NCBI RefSeq assembly: GCF_024199005.1
Contig: NZ_JANATA010000016.1
Coordinates: 1-64,000, forward strand
Direction of reading: 5' to 3'
Length of the DNA: 64,000 nucleotides
From: Opacimonas viscosa
Lineage (GTDB): Bacteria > Pseudomonadota > Gammaproteobacteria > Enterobacterales > Alteromonadaceae
Made by a program: the position numbers and the translations under genes. A model generated the notes under the pieces. That model was not told the DNA's origin. It searched no databases and saw nothing but the letters and a program-made list of their open reading frames with translations. The first letter of the stretch is position 1. Every line of letters starts with the position of its first letter. Shown here piece after piece: positions 9,827-19,610 of the stretch.

Positions 9827-10162
9827 ATGACACAGTGGAATGGTAAATATATTCACCCTTACGCAGAGCATGGTAAAAAAAGCGAACAAGTAAAAAAGGT
9901 CACCGTTTCTATACCGATGAATGTACTGCAGATCCTCACCGATGAGCGCACACGTCGTCAAGTCAATAACCTTCGTCATGCAACGAATTCAGAATTGTTA
10001 TGTGAAGCTTTTTTGCATGCGTTTACGGGACAGCCATTACCTGATGATAATGATCTGCGCAAAGATAACCCGAATCGAGTACCAGCCGAAGCCCGTGCTT
10101 TGATGGAAGCGATGGGCTTGGACGTGGAATTAGCAAATTCGCAGGTTAGTACTGAAGATTAG
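9827..10162 (+). CDS. metJ: Methionine regulon repressor MetJ
   Basis: MetJ is the ribbon-helix-helix repressor that uses S-adenosylmethionine as corepressor for methionine biosynthesis genes. The 111-residue protein has the conserved beginning [30 protein letters not shown] (split here only by family alignment), the DNA-contacting beta ribbon KKVTVSIP, and the helix [25 protein letters not shown]. It is transcribed away from metF across the shared operator, so it is probably autoregulated. Its 3' end overlaps the convergent malic enzyme gene by 17 bp. Confidence 0.97.
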   Translation: MTQWNGKYIHPYAEHGKKSEQVKKVTVSIPMNVLQILTDERTRRQVNNLRHATNSELLCEAFLHAFTGQPLPDDNDLRKDNPNRVPAEARALMEAMGLDVELANSQVSTED

Positions 10163-11390
10163 TCGGTAACGACTCTAGCTGAGCCACACCTGAGTCAATC
10201 GCCGCTTGACCTACTGCTTTTGCTATACGTGAGCATAAACGTGGGTCCATTGGCTTAGGAATAATATAATCTCGACCAAAACTTAATGCTTTAGATTGGC
10301 TGGCGATAAGCACTTCTTCTGGGACTTCCTCTTTTGATATTGCTCTAATCGCTTCTACTGCAGCAACCTTCATAGCATCGTTTATGGCGGTAGCTCTGAC
10401 GTCTAGTGCCCCTCTAAAAATAAACGGGAAACACAAAACATTGTTGACCTGGTTAGGGTAGTCTGAGCGACCCGTTGCCATAATCAAATCATCGCGAGTC
10501 GCCATAGCTAATTCAGGTCTGATTTCTGGATCTGGATTTGAACAAGCGAATACTACTGGATTAGGGGCCATCATTTTGAGTGTTTCTGGAGGTAACACAT
10601 CAGGTCCAGATACACCAACAAAGACATCTGCGCCATCCATGACATCTTCCAGCGTACGTTTGTCCGTATTGTTTGCAAATGCCAATTTGTGAACGGGCAG
10701 ATTTTCGCGACGGGTATGGATCACACCATTGCGGTCGAGCATATAAATTTTTTCACGCTGTGCGCCACACTTGATGAGTAATTCCATACAAGCGATTGCA
10801 GCAGCACCAGCCCCCATACATACAATGGTGACATTACTGATTTCTTTACCTTGAATTTCTAAGGCGTTCAACATCCCGGCAGCTGTGACGATAGCTGTAC
10901 CGTGTTGATCATCGTGGAAGATAGGGATGCTACAGCGTTTTTGTAATTCTTGTTCTATTTCAAAGCACTCAGGGGCTTTGATATCTTCTAGATTAATACC
11001 GCCAAATGTGTCTGCTATATTAGCAACGGTATTGATAAACTCTTCTGTGGTGCGGTGGGTGACTTCAATATCAATCGAATCTATACCAGCAAAACGTTTA
11101 AAGAGGAGGGCTTTACCTTCCATTACTGGTTTTGAAGCAAGCGGGCCCAAATTTCCTAAACCGAGGATTGCAGTACCATTTGAGATAACTGCGACAAGGT
11201 TGCCCTTGGCTGTGTATTTGTATGCGTTGTTGGCATCGTCTGCAATTTCTCTGACCGGCTCAGCGACACCTGGGCTGTAAGCTAATGCTAAATCTTTTAC
11301 AGATTCAGCTGGCGTGGTCATCTCTACACTAATTTTTCCTGGCTTGGGAAAGGCGTGGTAGTCTAGCGCCTGTTGACGAAAATCAGACAT
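10146..11390 (-). CDS. NADP-type malic enzyme, short form without phosphotransacetylase domain
   Basis: Malic enzyme decarboxylates malate to pyruvate with reduction of NAD(P). This 414-residue protein matches the N-terminal part of MaeB-type enzymes: [34 protein letters not shown], the metal/substrate region [18 protein letters not shown] and FHDDQHGTA, and a Rossmann motif [17 protein letters not shown]. coli MaeB has an additional phosphotransacetylase-like domain of over 300 residues that is absent here. Cofactor preference cannot be decided by eye. The gene overlaps metJ tail to tail. Confidence 0.9.
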   Translation of the reverse strand: MSDFRQQALDYHAFPKPGKISVEMTTPAESVKDLALAYSPGVAEPVREIADDANNAYKYTAKGNLVAVISNGTAILGLGNLGPLASKPVMEGKALLFKRFAGIDSIDIEVTHRTTEEFINTVANIADTFGGINLEDIKAPECFEIEQELQKRCSIPIFHDDQHGTAIVTAAGMLNALEIQGKEISNVTIVCMGAGAAAIACMELLIKCGAQREKIYMLDRNGVIHTRRENLPVHKLAFANNTDKRTLEDVMDGADVFVGVSGPDVLPPETLKMMAPNPVVFACSNPDPEIRPELAMATRDDLIMATGRSDYPNQVNNVLCFPFIFRGALDVRATAINDAMKVAAVEAIRAISKEEVPEEVLIASQSKALSFGRDYIIPKPMDPRLCSRIAKAVGQAAIDSGVAQLESLPTNLQY

Positions 11391-11520
11391 GATAATGGGT
11401 GATCCTTAAAGTATGTTTAGGTGTCCTGTTTTGATGTCGATTTTTATTATTATGCAGTAAATGTATCATACAAATTTGGATTCAACACCTGTGTTTATCT
11501 CATACATAAGTGTTAGGGCA

Positions 11521-11551
11521 AAAAAAAAGCATCTAGAAAGATGCTTTTTTT
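11521..11551 (-). terminator. Terminator of rpmE (minus strand)
   Basis: AAGCATCT pairs with AGATGCTT across a short loop (AGAA), flanked by eight A on the left and seven T on the right of the plus strand. On the minus strand it is a perfect intrinsic terminator 25 bases after the rpmE stop; by symmetry it could also work on the plus strand. Confidence 0.85.
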
Positions 11552-11574
11552 GGGGAATCAGTAATTAAGCGGTA

Positions 11575-11787
11575 TTATTTTTTGCTTAATGCGCTGAAAC
11601 GCTTGTTAAAGCGATCTACACGACCACCAGTATCAACGTTACGTTGCTTACCAGTGTAGAAAGGGTGACAAGATGAACATACGTCCAAGTTTAAGTCTTT
11701 ACCTACTGTAGAACGTACTTTCATTACGTTACCGCATGAACAAGTTGCAGTAATTTCTTCGTAAGTTGGGTGGATACCTGTTTTCAT
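11575..11787 (-). CDS. rpmE: 50S ribosomal protein L31 (zinc-binding form)
   Basis: L31 bridges the subunits at the central protuberance. The 70-residue protein begins [20 protein letters not shown] and has the four cysteines of the zinc-binding C+ form (Cys16, Cys18, Cys37, Cys40, in CSC and CSSC) and the typical HPFYTGKQR segment. The C+ form is usual in zinc-replete cells. It is divergent from priA, as in E. coli. Confidence 0.97.
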   Translation of the reverse strand: MKTGIHPTYEEITATCSCGNVMKVRSTVGKDLNLDVCSSCHPFYTGKQRNVDTGGRVDRFNKRFSALSKK

Positions 11788-11959
11788 GGTTTACCTCTAA
11801 GCTAAGGCCGTATCGCTATACAACCCGAAGTTGCACACCATACGCAATAATATTTTATACAAATCGAACATTCGACTTGCCGTTAAGGGACGCGCATATT
11901 AAAGTAAAACGTCTGATTGTGCAAGTATTCCCCGTTCATAATTTTGGAAAAAACGCTAA

Positions 11960-14194
11960 ATGCATTTCATTGAAGTCGCTGTGCCAGTACCTTTGCGCCG
12001 AACCTTCCATTATATCTCTGACCAACCTGTTGCACGAGGATGTCGGGTATTGGTGAAATTTGCTAATCGTGAATTAGTTGGTTTAGTGTGCAACGAAGTG
12101 ACTGAAGCAGATATTGCCGAAGAGATCCTCCCTAAACTTGCTGCAGTGAAAGAAATATTAGACTGTGAACCTGTAGTCAATGAACATTGGTTAGCACTGT
12201 TATCATGGCTGGCACAATACTATCAAGCACCGCTAGGGGAAGTGGTCCACACGGCACTTCCAGCTGTGTTACGTAAAGGGGCACCAAGCACTTATACGAA
12301 ACCAGAAGAGATCGCTTTGCATCCAGATATTGCGGACATACCTTTTAGCGATGCAGCTGCGCATGTTGCAGTGATGCAGTTACAAAAAAAGGCCAAAAAG
12401 CAATATGCAGCACTAGCAACCTTGCATAAAGCGTTATCTCATGGTCAACATCTAACGTTAAGTTCAGCACATAAATTAACAAATGCTGCAAGTGTGAAAG
12501 CATTACTCGATAAAGAATTAGTGCAAAAACAACCCGGTGTCATTCACTCCGGCGCATGGCTGACTGCTTTGTTGGCAACTGAGTCTACGCATCTATCCCC
12601 CAATGTTGAGCAATCTATCGCGATTACCGGTATCAGTAGTCAGTTGAATCAATTTTTTTGTGCCTTAATCGAAGGTGTGACTGGCAGTGGTAAAACCGAA
12701 GTTTATTTACAGATTATTGAAAAAGTATTACGCCAAGGCCAGCAAGTTTTGATATTAGTTCCCGAAATTGGACTCACTCCACAAACCGTAGCTCGTTTCG
12801 CCAAGCGTTTTGGGATCGAAGTTGGGGTATTGCATTCCGGTCTAAATGACAATGAGCGGATGCAGGTGTGGCAAAAAGCGAGACATAATGAACTTGGCCT
12901 AGTGATTGGTACCCGTTCGGCGATTTTTACCCCTTTTGCGCACTTGGGTATGATCATTATAGATGAAGAACATGACGATTCATTTAAACAACAAGATGGA
13001 TTGCGCTATCATGCCCGTGATCTCGCGATAATGTTGGCTAGGAAATTGGCTATTCCGGTCTTGCTAGGCACCGCAACACCATCCTTAGAATCTTTATATA
13101 ACGCTAAACAAGAACGTTACCAGCATTATGTATTAACCAACCGTGCAGGTTCGGCGGTTATGGCGCAACAAGCGCTGATAAATATCACCCAACAACAGGT
13201 TGAATATGGGTTGACGAACGAAGCGTTGACTCTGATGAAAGAACACCTACAACAGGGTAATCAAGTACTGGTATTTATGAACCGACGCGGTTTTGCACCC
13301 GCGGTAGTTTGTCAAAGCTGTGGTGATGTGCATACCTGTCAAGCTTGTGACAAAGCGTACACATATCATCAATTCAACCGCAGTGTACAGTGTCACCAGT
13401 GTCTGCACACCCAACCGATGCCTAGACAATGTAGTGCCTGTGGTGGTCGAGATATTTTGACCGAGGGTATTGGGACTGAACAGTTAACCACCGGACTCCA
13501 GCAATTATTTCCTGCATATTCGACAATAAGAATCGACTCAGATTCGATGCGTGGCAAACAAACGCTAGCGAAAACATTAGATGCGATAAACAATTTGGAA
13601 CATCAAATTCTGGTTGGCACCCAAATTTTAGCCAAAGGACATCATTTTGCTCATGTGACCTGTGTCATTATTTTAGATGTCGATGGTGCGTTATTTAGTG
13701 CCGACTTTCGCGCTCCGGAAAAGTTAGCGCAGCTCGTCACACAAATCTCTGGTCGAGCAGGGCGGGCTGAAAAACCTGGTGTCACTTATTTACAAACAGC
13801 ACAGCCAGGCCATCCATTGCTCCAAGATTTAATTAACAATGGCTATCAACATTTTGCTGAGTTTGCCCTACATGAACGCAAAGCGTTAAATCAACCGCCA
13901 TACAGCTTCCAAGCGTTACTCAGGGCCGAAGATCAGGATATCCGTAAAATCATGACATTCTTACAAACCATGCTAGGTTTTGTTGGGCATATGCAGCATT
14001 TAAATGTTGCAGGGCCAGTGCCATGTCTGATTGAGAAAAAGCAGAACCGATACCGTTATTGTGTAGTGTTACAATCCACCAACCGTTCGTATTTACAGAA
14101 GGTATTGGGTTTGTTAATGCCTGAATGTGAAGCTAAAGCAAATGAATTGCGTATTAGATGGTCAATCGATGTGGATAACATAGATTTTAGCTAG
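11960..14194 (+). CDS. priA: Primosomal protein N' (replication restart helicase PriA)
   Basis: PriA is a 3'-5' superfamily 2 helicase that recognises abandoned forks and reloads the replisome. The 744-residue protein shows Walker A GVTGSGKTEVY, the DEEH box IIDEEHDDSFKQQ, GTATPSLES, the zinc-binding cysteine cluster CQSCGDVHTCQACDKAYTYH followed by CHQC and CSACGG (two metal sites), and the late helicase motifs GTQILAKGHHF and QISGRAGRA. The ATG at 11960 gives the family beginning MHFIEVAVPVPLRRTFHY. The next gene is ftsN, as in enterics without cytR. Confidence 0.97.
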   Translation: MHFIEVAVPVPLRRTFHYISDQPVARGCRVLVKFANRELVGLVCNEVTEADIAEEILPKLAAVKEILDCEPVVNEHWLALLSWLAQYYQAPLGEVVHTALPAVLRKGAPSTYTKPEEIALHPDIADIPFSDAAAHVAVMQLQKKAKKQYAALATLHKALSHGQHLTLSSAHKLTNAASVKALLDKELVQKQPGVIHSGAWLTALLATESTHLSPNVEQSIAITGISSQLNQFFCALIEGVTGSGKTEVYLQIIEKVLRQGQQVLILVPEIGLTPQTVARFAKRFGIEVGVLHSGLNDNERMQVWQKARHNELGLVIGTRSAIFTPFAHLGMIIIDEEHDDSFKQQDGLRYHARDLAIMLARKLAIPVLLGTATPSLESLYNAKQERYQHYVLTNRAGSAVMAQQALINITQQQVEYGLTNEALTLMKEHLQQGNQVLVFMNRRGFAPAVVCQSCGDVHTCQACDKAYTYHQFNRSVQCHQCLHTQPMPRQCSACGGRDILTEGIGTEQLTTGLQQLFPAYSTIRIDSDSMRGKQTLAKTLDAINNLEHQILVGTQILAKGHHFAHVTCVIILDVDGALFSADFRAPEKLAQLVTQISGRAGRAEKPGVTYLQTAQPGHPLLQDLINNGYQHFAEFALHERKALNQPPYSFQALLRAEDQDIRKIMTFLQTMLGFVGHMQHLNVAGPVPCLIEKKQNRYRYCVVLQSTNRSYLQKVLGLLMPECEAKANELRIRWSIDVDNIDFS

Positions 14195-14238
14195 GGAACG
14201 ACATACAATAGATGCGGATCCCTTAATTAGTATTTTCC

Positions 14239-14811
14239 ATGGCTCAAAAAGATTACGTTAAACGCAAACCTGCTCCTCGTAAGAAAGCATCAGCAAAGAA
14301 ACAACCCGTACCTACTTCTTCGGTAGCCAAGTTTAAGGTGGCGCTAGCTTTGTGTGTATTAGCCGCTTTCGGTGGCGGGATCTATTGGTTAGGTACCATA
14401 GACGGTGCCCAAGTCGAACAAGAGTCAGTCACTGAAGAGACTATACAAAAACCAAAGATCGCAGAACCCACCAGCATCGATGAAAAAGATCCCTTACCAG
14501 AATTACCCAAAGAAGAGTTTAAGTTTTTTGCTGAACTACCTGGGTATGAAGTTGAGGTAGATGTAGAAGCTATCGAATCTGATAAGCGGTACTTGATGCA
14601 ATGTGGCTCTTTTCGCGCCTATGACCAAGCCGATGAAATGCGAGCCAAGATGGCGTTCGTTGGGTTAGAACCACAGATACGTGGTTCACAAAATGGTTGG
14701 TATAGAGTGGTCTTAGGTCCTTATACCAGTAAACGCCGTGCTGAGAAAGACCGTCATACTTTGCAAAGAACCAATATTAACAGTTGCCAGATATGGTTGT
14801 GGAATTTGTAA
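14239..14811 (+). CDS. ftsN: Cell division protein FtsN (SPOR domain)
   Basis: FtsN is a bitopic divisome protein that triggers septal peptidoglycan synthesis. The 190-residue protein has a basic cytoplasmic N-terminus beginning MAQKDYVKRKPAPRKKA (the family hallmark), one membrane helix near residues 36-55, an acidic periplasmic linker, and a C-terminal SPOR domain (KRYLMQCGSFRAYDQADEMRA to the end) that binds denuded glycan strands. It is shorter than E. coli FtsN (319 aa) because the Gln-rich linker is missing, a common state outside enterics. The position between priA and hslVU supports the call. Confidence 0.9.
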   Translation: MAQKDYVKRKPAPRKKASAKKQPVPTSSVAKFKVALALCVLAAFGGGIYWLGTIDGAQVEQESVTEETIQKPKIAEPTSIDEKDPLPELPKEEFKFFAELPGYEVEVDVEAIESDKRYLMQCGSFRAYDQADEMRAKMAFVGLEPQIRGSQNGWYRVVLGPYTSKRRAEKDRHTLQRTNINSCQIWLWNL

Positions 14812-14843
14812 GTCATACTGCACAATGTCATTTTGATCATCAT

Positions 14844-14888
14844 GGTTCGCTTACTCGAACCTGTTGAGCATCTTTCTTTGCTAGATGC
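14844..14888 (+). other. Two consecutive hairpins after ftsN
   Basis: GGTTCG-CTTACT-CGAACC (14844-14861) and GCATCT-nine bases-AGATGC (14868-14888) are perfect six-base-pair stems, followed by CCCCTTTGTCTTTT. This could be a weak terminator for ftsN, but it lacks a clean U tract. Confidence 0.35.
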
Positions 14889-14924
14889 CCCTTTGTCTTT
14901 TCCTGTTGAGTGAATCATTTTCCT

Positions 14925-14952
14925 CTTGAAAAAATAAAACATCCCCCCACAT
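14925..14952 (+). promoter_or_regulatory. Sigma-32 heat-shock promoter of hslVU
   Basis: CTTGAAA at 14925-14931, a 13-base spacer and CCCCACAT at 14945-14952 closely match the sigma-32 consensus (CTTGAAA, 11-16 bases, CCCCATnT). It lies 50 bases upstream of hslV, a known heat-shock operon, and the cognate sigma factor gene rpoH is in this window. Confidence 0.8.
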
Positions 14953-15001
14953 AAATCCTATTGTGCTAATCAATATTGGCGAAGTTTATTAAGGATTTTC
15001 T

Positions 15002-15526
15002 ATGACAACTATTGTATCGGTAAGACGTGGTGACCAAGTGGTGATCGCTGGGGATGGCCAAGTATCATTGGGTAATACCGTAATGAAAGGTAACGCCCGC
15101 AAAGTACGCCGTCTATATAACGATAAGGTATTAGCTGGTTTTGCCGGTGGTACAGCTGATGCATTTACGCTTTTTGAGAAGTTTGAAGCGAAATTAGAAA
15201 TGCATCAAGGGCATTTGACCAAGGCGGCTGTTGAGTTAGCAAAAGATTGGCGAACGGATCGGATGCTGCGTAAGTTAGAGGCCCTTTTAGCGGTAGCTGA
15301 TCACACCGCATCATTAGTGATTACGGGTAACGGTGATGTGATACAGCCTGAGCAAGATTTGATTGCGATTGGCTCAGGTGGTCCTTTTGCCCAAGCTGCA
15401 GCAACAGCGCTATTGGCAAATACTGAATTAAATGCAGAGGAAATCGCTACGAAGGCATTAACGATTGCTGGCGATATTTGTGTTTATACTAATCAAAATC
15501 AAACGGTTGAAACCCTAGATTACTAA
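15002..15526 (+). CDS. hslV: ATP-dependent protease proteolytic subunit HslV
   Basis: HslV (ClpQ) is the proteasome-beta-like peptidase that forms a double hexamer capped by HslU. After Met removal the N-terminal threonine nucleophile is exposed ([20 protein letters not shown]). The lysine of [10 protein letters not shown] and the [19 protein letters not shown] stretch are characteristic. At 174 residues it equals the family length. It is followed 23 bp later by hslU and preceded by a sigma-32-type promoter. Confidence 0.98.
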   Translation: MTTIVSVRRGDQVVIAGDGQVSLGNTVMKGNARKVRRLYNDKVLAGFAGGTADAFTLFEKFEAKLEMHQGHLTKAAVELAKDWRTDRMLRKLEALLAVADHTASLVITGNGDVIQPEQDLIAIGSGGPFAQAAATALLANTELNAEEIATKALTIAGDICVYTNQNQTVETLDY

Positions 15527-15549
15527 CTTTTTGTAGTAGGAAATTATTT

Positions 15550-16878
15550 ATGTCGGAAATGACCCCCAGAGAAATTGTCAGTGAATTAGATGGTCATATT
15601 ATTGGTCAGCAAGATGCAAAAAGAGCGGTATCTATCGCGTTACGTAACCGCTGGCGTCGTATGCAGTTACCTGCAGAATTACGCCAAGAAGTAAGTCCTA
15701 AGAATATTTTAATGATCGGTCCTACAGGGGTCGGTAAAACAGAAATAGCACGTCGTTTAGCAAAACTGGCGAATGCCCCTTTTGTAAAAGTCGAAGCCAC
15801 AAAATTTACTGAAGTAGGTTATGTGGGCAAGGAAGTTGAGACGATTATTCGTGATCTTACTGATATCGCCGTGAAAATGGTCAAAGAACAGGCCATGAAA
15901 AAAGTCACATTCCGAGCAGAGGAAGCGGCTGAAGAGCGTATCTTAGATATTTTGATCCCTCCACCAGAAAATATCTTTGGCGACAAAGAAGAAGTCGATA
16001 ACAAATCGACGCGTCAGGCTTTTCGCAAGAAATTACGTGAAGGCAAATTAGATGACAAAGAGATCGAGATTGACGTAGCTGCTCCGCAAGTCGGAGTTGA
16101 GATTATGGCTCCTCCAGGCATGGAAGAAATGACCAATCAATTACAAGGTATGTTCCAAAACTTATCAAGTAATGAAAAGAAAAAGAAAAAACTTCCCGTT
16201 AAAGACGCGTTAAAGTTACTTATTGACGAAGAAGCAGCCAAGATGGTCAACAAAGAAGACTTGAAACAAGATGCGATAGAAGCGGTTGAACAAAACGGGA
16301 TCGTGTTTATTGATGAGATTGATAAAATCTGTAAACGCGAAGGCACAACCAGTGCGGATGTTTCGCGTGAGGGTGTACAAAGAGATTTATTGCCGATTAT
16401 TGAAGGCTCTACCGTATCGACCAAGCATGGTATGGTTAAAACTGACCATATTTTGTTTATTGCATCAGGTGCATTCCAGATGAGCAAACCCTCAGATTTG
16501 ATCCCAGAATTACAAGGTCGTTTGCCAATCCGTGTTGAGTTAAGTGCATTGAGCGTTGAAGACTTTACTCGTATCTTAACTGAGCCCAATGCATCATTAA
16601 CGGAGCAATATATTGCTTTGTTAGGTACAGAAGGTGTGACAGTTTCATTTACCGAAGATGGTATAAATCGCATTGCAGAAGCTGCATGGCAAGTTAATGA
16701 GCGCACTGAAAACATCGGTGCTCGTCGCTTGCATACAGTAATGGAACGCTTGATGGAAAGTATCTCTTATGAGGCGAGTGAAAAGAGTGGTGAGCAACTT
16801 ACTGTCGATAAAGAATATGTCAACAAACACCTTGAGCTACTTGTCGATAATGAAGATTTAAGTCGCTACATTCTATAA
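15550..16878 (+). CDS. hslU: ATP-dependent protease ATPase subunit HslU
   Basis: HslU (ClpY) is the AAA+ unfoldase that feeds substrates to HslV. The 442-residue protein has the N-terminal [21 protein letters not shown]-type start, Walker [16 protein letters not shown], the pore motif GYVGKEVE, the inserted I domain (about residues 105-240), Walker B FIDEIDKI, sensor regions and the C-terminal DLSRYIL tail, which inserts into HslV. A strong terminator follows. Confidence 0.98.
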   Translation: MSEMTPREIVSELDGHIIGQQDAKRAVSIALRNRWRRMQLPAELRQEVSPKNILMIGPTGVGKTEIARRLAKLANAPFVKVEATKFTEVGYVGKEVETIIRDLTDIAVKMVKEQAMKKVTFRAEEAAEERILDILIPPPENIFGDKEEVDNKSTRQAFRKKLREGKLDDKEIEIDVAAPQVGVEIMAPPGMEEMTNQLQGMFQNLSSNEKKKKKLPVKDALKLLIDEEAAKMVNKEDLKQDAIEAVEQNGIVFIDEIDKICKREGTTSADVSREGVQRDLLPIIEGSTVSTKHGMVKTDHILFIASGAFQMSKPSDLIPELQGRLPIRVELSALSVEDFTRILTEPNASLTEQYIALLGTEGVTVSFTEDGINRIAEAAWQVNERTENIGARRLHTVMERLMESISYEASEKSGEQLTVDKEYVNKHLELLVDNEDLSRYIL

Positions 16879-16928
16879 ATGTTGTATAGGTATCTCTGAC
16901 TCTGGTACCTGAAAAATAAGTCAATGTT

Positions 16929-16965
16929 AAAAAAGCATCCAGTTTCCTAATGGATGCTTTTTTTT
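16929..16965 (+). terminator. Terminator of hslVU
   Basis: AAAAAAGCATCCA pairs with TGGATGCTTTTTT over a nine-base loop and ends in a run of eight T. A strong intrinsic terminator about 50 bases after hslU. Confidence 0.9.
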
Positions 16966-16966
16966 G

Positions 16967-16995
16967 TTTACAGGGATTCAACTGGCGCATATACT
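16967..16995 (+). promoter_or_regulatory. Promoter of sucrose phosphorylase gene
   Basis: TTTACA (16967-16972), a 17-base spacer and TATACT (16990-16995) form a good sigma-70 promoter immediately after the hslU terminator. The -10 element overlaps the LacI-type palindrome that follows. Confidence 0.68.
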
Positions 16996-17007
16996 TAATC
17001 GATTAAG
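16994..17007. promoter_or_regulatory. LacI-family operator palindrome CTTAATCGATTAAG
   Basis: A perfect 14-bp palindrome with the central CG typical of LacI/GalR-family operators. It sits on the -10/+1 region of the sucrose phosphorylase promoter. The adjacent convergent gene encodes a LacI-type repressor, the obvious candidate ligand. Confidence 0.75.
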
Positions 17008-17038
17008 ACAATATGTATTTTTACGCAAGAGAGTGTTT

Positions 17039-18505
17039 ATGGCCTACGCAAATAAAGTTCAACTAATTACTTACATCGACCGCTTAGGAGGTAGTGATAC
17101 TCAAGCATTGCACTCTGTATTAAAGCAAAATTTCCCAAATGCTTTTGGTGGGGTACATCTCTTACCCTTTTATTATCCGATGGATGGTGAAGATGCAGGT
17201 TTTGACCCGATTGATCATACGGCATTAGATAATCGTTTAGGCTCTTGGGATGATATTCAAGCTTTAGGTCAAGACTACGACTTAATGGCAGATATGATTG
17301 TCAATCATATGTCAGCCCAATCAAACCCGTTTAAAGATGTCCTGGCCAAAGGCCAGCAATCTGAATTTTGGGACTTGTTTTTAACCAAGAATAAAGTATT
17401 CCCTGCAGGAGCTAGCGCAGAAGATATCGCCAAAATATATCGTCCGCGCCCAACATCACCATTTACGACTCTGCCGGTGGGAAATAGTGGAGCAACTGAA
17501 GATTTTTGGACGACGTTTACATCTAACCAAATCGACGTAGATGTGACGTCACAGCAAGGTAAAGATTATCTAGAACGTATTTTGCAAGCGTTTGCACAGA
17601 ACAACATAAAACTGATTCGTTTAGATGCCGCAGGTTATGCAATTAAGCAAGCGGGTACTTCTTGTTTTATGATGGAAGAAACGTTTGAGTTTATTCAGAA
17701 CTTATCACGCCGTGCCAATGAGTTAGGGATGACATGCTTGGTTGAAATCCATTCATATCACAAGATACAATGTGAAATAGCACGTCGTTGTGACTTGGTT
17801 TATGATTTTGCACTGCCACCATTAGTATTGCATAGCTTGATTAACCAAGATTTTGCACCATTGCATACCTGGTTAGAAATGGCCCCTAAAAACTGTATTA
17901 CAGTACTGGATACGCACGATGGTATTGGTATTGTTGACGTTGGTGCAGAAGGTGAACAGCCAGGTTTATTAACCCCGGAACAGATTGATACCTTAGTTGA
18001 GAAAATCCACGAGAATAGTCATGGTGAAAGCCGAAAAGCAACAGGTGCAGCAGCGTCTAATGTCGATTTGTATCAAGTAAATTGCTCTTTTTACAGTGCA
18101 CTAGGCTCTGATGATTACCAATATTTATTAGCGCGTGCGATCCAGTTTTTTGCACCGGGTACACCACAAGTCTATTATGGCGGGTTATTAGCGTTAGAAA
18201 ATGATATGGATTTGTTAGCTAAAACCGCAGTAGGTCGAGATATTAATCGCCCTTACTTGACCCCTGAAAAAGTACAAGAGGCTGCTCAGAAACCTGTCGT
18301 TCAGGCCTTGTTGAAATTATGTGAGCTACGTAATACTCATGCTTGTTTTGCCGGTGAGTACAGCCAAGCACTCAATGCTGATCGATACACCATGGCGTGG
18401 ACCCAAGGTACTGAGACACTGACTTTGACGATCGCGTTAACGGATTTACAAGCCACGATTGTCAGTGGTGACGATGTTTATACCTTAGCAGAGTGGCTCA
18501 ACTAG
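17039..18505 (+). CDS. Sucrose phosphorylase (GH13 subfamily 18)
   Basis: Sucrose phosphorylase converts sucrose and phosphate to glucose-1-phosphate and fructose in the cytoplasm. The 488-residue protein matches the Bifidobacterium enzyme closely by eye: NKVQLITYIDRLGG, AGFDPIDHT, the nucleophile in LIRLDAAGY (Asp196), the acid/base in CLVEIHSY (Glu236), and the stabiliser in VLDTHDGIG (Asp291), plus ATGAAASNVDLYQVN. I chose the ATG at 17039; longer starts would run into the hslU terminator. Related enzymes act on sucrose-6'-phosphate or glucosylglycerate, so the acceptor is likely but not proven. It has its own promoter and a LacI-type operator; no sugar transporter is adjacent. It overlaps the lacI-type gene by 8 bp tail to tail. 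Confidence 0.87.
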   Translation: MAYANKVQLITYIDRLGGSDTQALHSVLKQNFPNAFGGVHLLPFYYPMDGEDAGFDPIDHTALDNRLGSWDDIQALGQDYDLMADMIVNHMSAQSNPFKDVLAKGQQSEFWDLFLTKNKVFPAGASAEDIAKIYRPRPTSPFTTLPVGNSGATEDFWTTFTSNQIDVDVTSQQGKDYLERILQAFAQNNIKLIRLDAAGYAIKQAGTSCFMMEETFEFIQNLSRRANELGMTCLVEIHSYHKIQCEIARRCDLVYDFALPPLVLHSLINQDFAPLHTWLEMAPKNCITVLDTHDGIGIVDVGAEGEQPGLLTPEQIDTLVEKIHENSHGESRKATGAAASNVDLYQVNCSFYSALGSDDYQYLLARAIQFFAPGTPQVYYGGLLALENDMDLLAKTAVGRDINRPYLTPEKVQEAAQKPVVQALLKLCELRNTHACFAGEYSQALNADRYTMAWTQGTETLTLTIALTDLQATIVSGDDVYTLAEWLN

Positions 18506-19526
18506 CTTTTGGGCAAGACTCACCAAAAATAACATCATGGGGTAAAATGATGCTTTCAGCGCTGCCGGAAAGGAGTAGTTCAGCACTTTTTACCCCTTTT
18601 TCTTCACTGTTTTGCAATACAGTGGTCAAGTTTGGTTGATACCGCTGACCTTCTTTAGTCCCATCAAAACCGACTACTCGAATATCTTCTGGAACACGTA
18701 ATCCTTGATCTCTAGCCGCTCGGATGAAGTAAAGGGCAATTAGGTCTGACATACAATAAACGATATTAGGTCTAGGACTGATAGTGAGTACTTCTTTAGC
18801 TGCACGCATAGCATGTGTCTCAATATTTTCTGGGATACTCCATAAATGGTCGTAATCAAAAATAACGTCTGCTGCTGCAAATGCCGTTTCATAACCTTGT
18901 AAACGTCGACGGGTAATTGAGATTTCTGGTTCGTACATTTTTGTGTCGTACACGCGACATGTCACCGGGGAGTCGATCAAACGCAATCCAATTACCGCTA
19001 TGCGATCGCCTTTTTTTAAGGTTTGCTGGGCTACGACCTGAGTGGCTGCGCTATTATCGATGTTTAAGCTAGGGAAGTTGCCCAAGTTGAAATCAACGGT
19101 TACTACGGGCTTGGTCGAATTTTTAAGCGCATTCACTAAATTTCCATTAGTGGGTGAACCATAGCATAAATAACCATCCACAAAATCGTTTACGCTTGAT
19201 AAGTCATTGGAAGAGCCTGACACTAACAGCAGTTGTTGCTGTTGTTCTTCAAATACGCGCGATGCCCCTTTGACAAACGTTGATGCAATAGCGTCAGATA
19301 CGACATATTGAATCGAATCAACCAATACCACAGCGATAATGCCTGTTTTGCCACGACGCAACGAACGAGCTGCTTTATTTGGACCGGAATACCCGAGTTC
19401 TTCACACTTTGCTAAAATCTCTTCTCTTCTTTTAACGGAGAGTTGGTCTGGTTTATTAAAAGCGTTTGATATTGTTGCGGTAGAAACGCCAAGTTCCTGA
19501 GCAACCGATTTTAGTGTAAGATTCAT
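18498..19526 (-). CDS. LacI-family transcriptional regulator
   Basis: The 342-residue protein has an N-terminal LacI helix-turn-helix (LTLKSVAQELGVSTATISNAFN), a hinge helix region (SGPNKAARSLRRGKTG) and a periplasmic-binding-protein-like effector domain ending in VVGFDGTKEGQRYQPNLTTVLQ. It is convergent with the sucrose phosphorylase gene and probably represses it, with sucrose or a metabolite as inducer (inference). A 14-bp palindrome stands on the phosphorylase promoter, and a related site (11/14) lies 18 bases upstream of this gene's own start, suggesting autoregulation. Confidence 0.9.
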   Translation of the reverse strand: MNLTLKSVAQELGVSTATISNAFNKPDQLSVKRREEILAKCEELGYSGPNKAARSLRRGKTGIIAVVLVDSIQYVVSDAIASTFVKGASRVFEEQQQQLLLVSGSSNDLSSVNDFVDGYLCYGSPTNGNLVNALKNSTKPVVTVDFNLGNFPSLNIDNSAATQVVAQQTLKKGDRIAVIGLRLIDSPVTCRVYDTKMYEPEISITRRRLQGYETAFAAADVIFDYDHLWSIPENIETHAMRAAKEVLTISPRPNIVYCMSDLIALYFIRAARDQGLRVPEDIRVVGFDGTKEGQRYQPNLTTVLQNSEEKGVKSAELLLSGSAESIILPHDVIFGESCPKAS

Positions 19527-19543
19527 GAATACAGACTTATTAA

Positions 19544-19557
19544 GTTAAACAATTAAG
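19544..19557. promoter_or_regulatory. Possible second LacI-type operator (autoregulatory)
   Basis: GTTAAACAATTAAG reads CTTAATTGTTTAAC on the minus strand and matches 11 of 14 bases of the CTTAATCGATTAAG palindrome at 16994. It lies just upstream of the regulator's ATG. The surrounding DNA is very AT-rich, so chance similarity is possible. Confidence 0.45.
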
Positions 19558-19610
19558 AAAAGACTTAATTATTAATTAAAATTTTAGAAAAGCCAATTTT
19601 TATTACACAA

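Noticed and set aside
16137-16715. 192-codon open frame antisense to hslU
   Set aside because: Fully inside a well-conserved gene; no family resemblance and no start signal.
16964-17038. Upstream extension of sucrose phosphorylase by 25 codons
   Set aside because: It would include the end of the hslU terminator, the promoter and the operator; the family starts at the later ATG.
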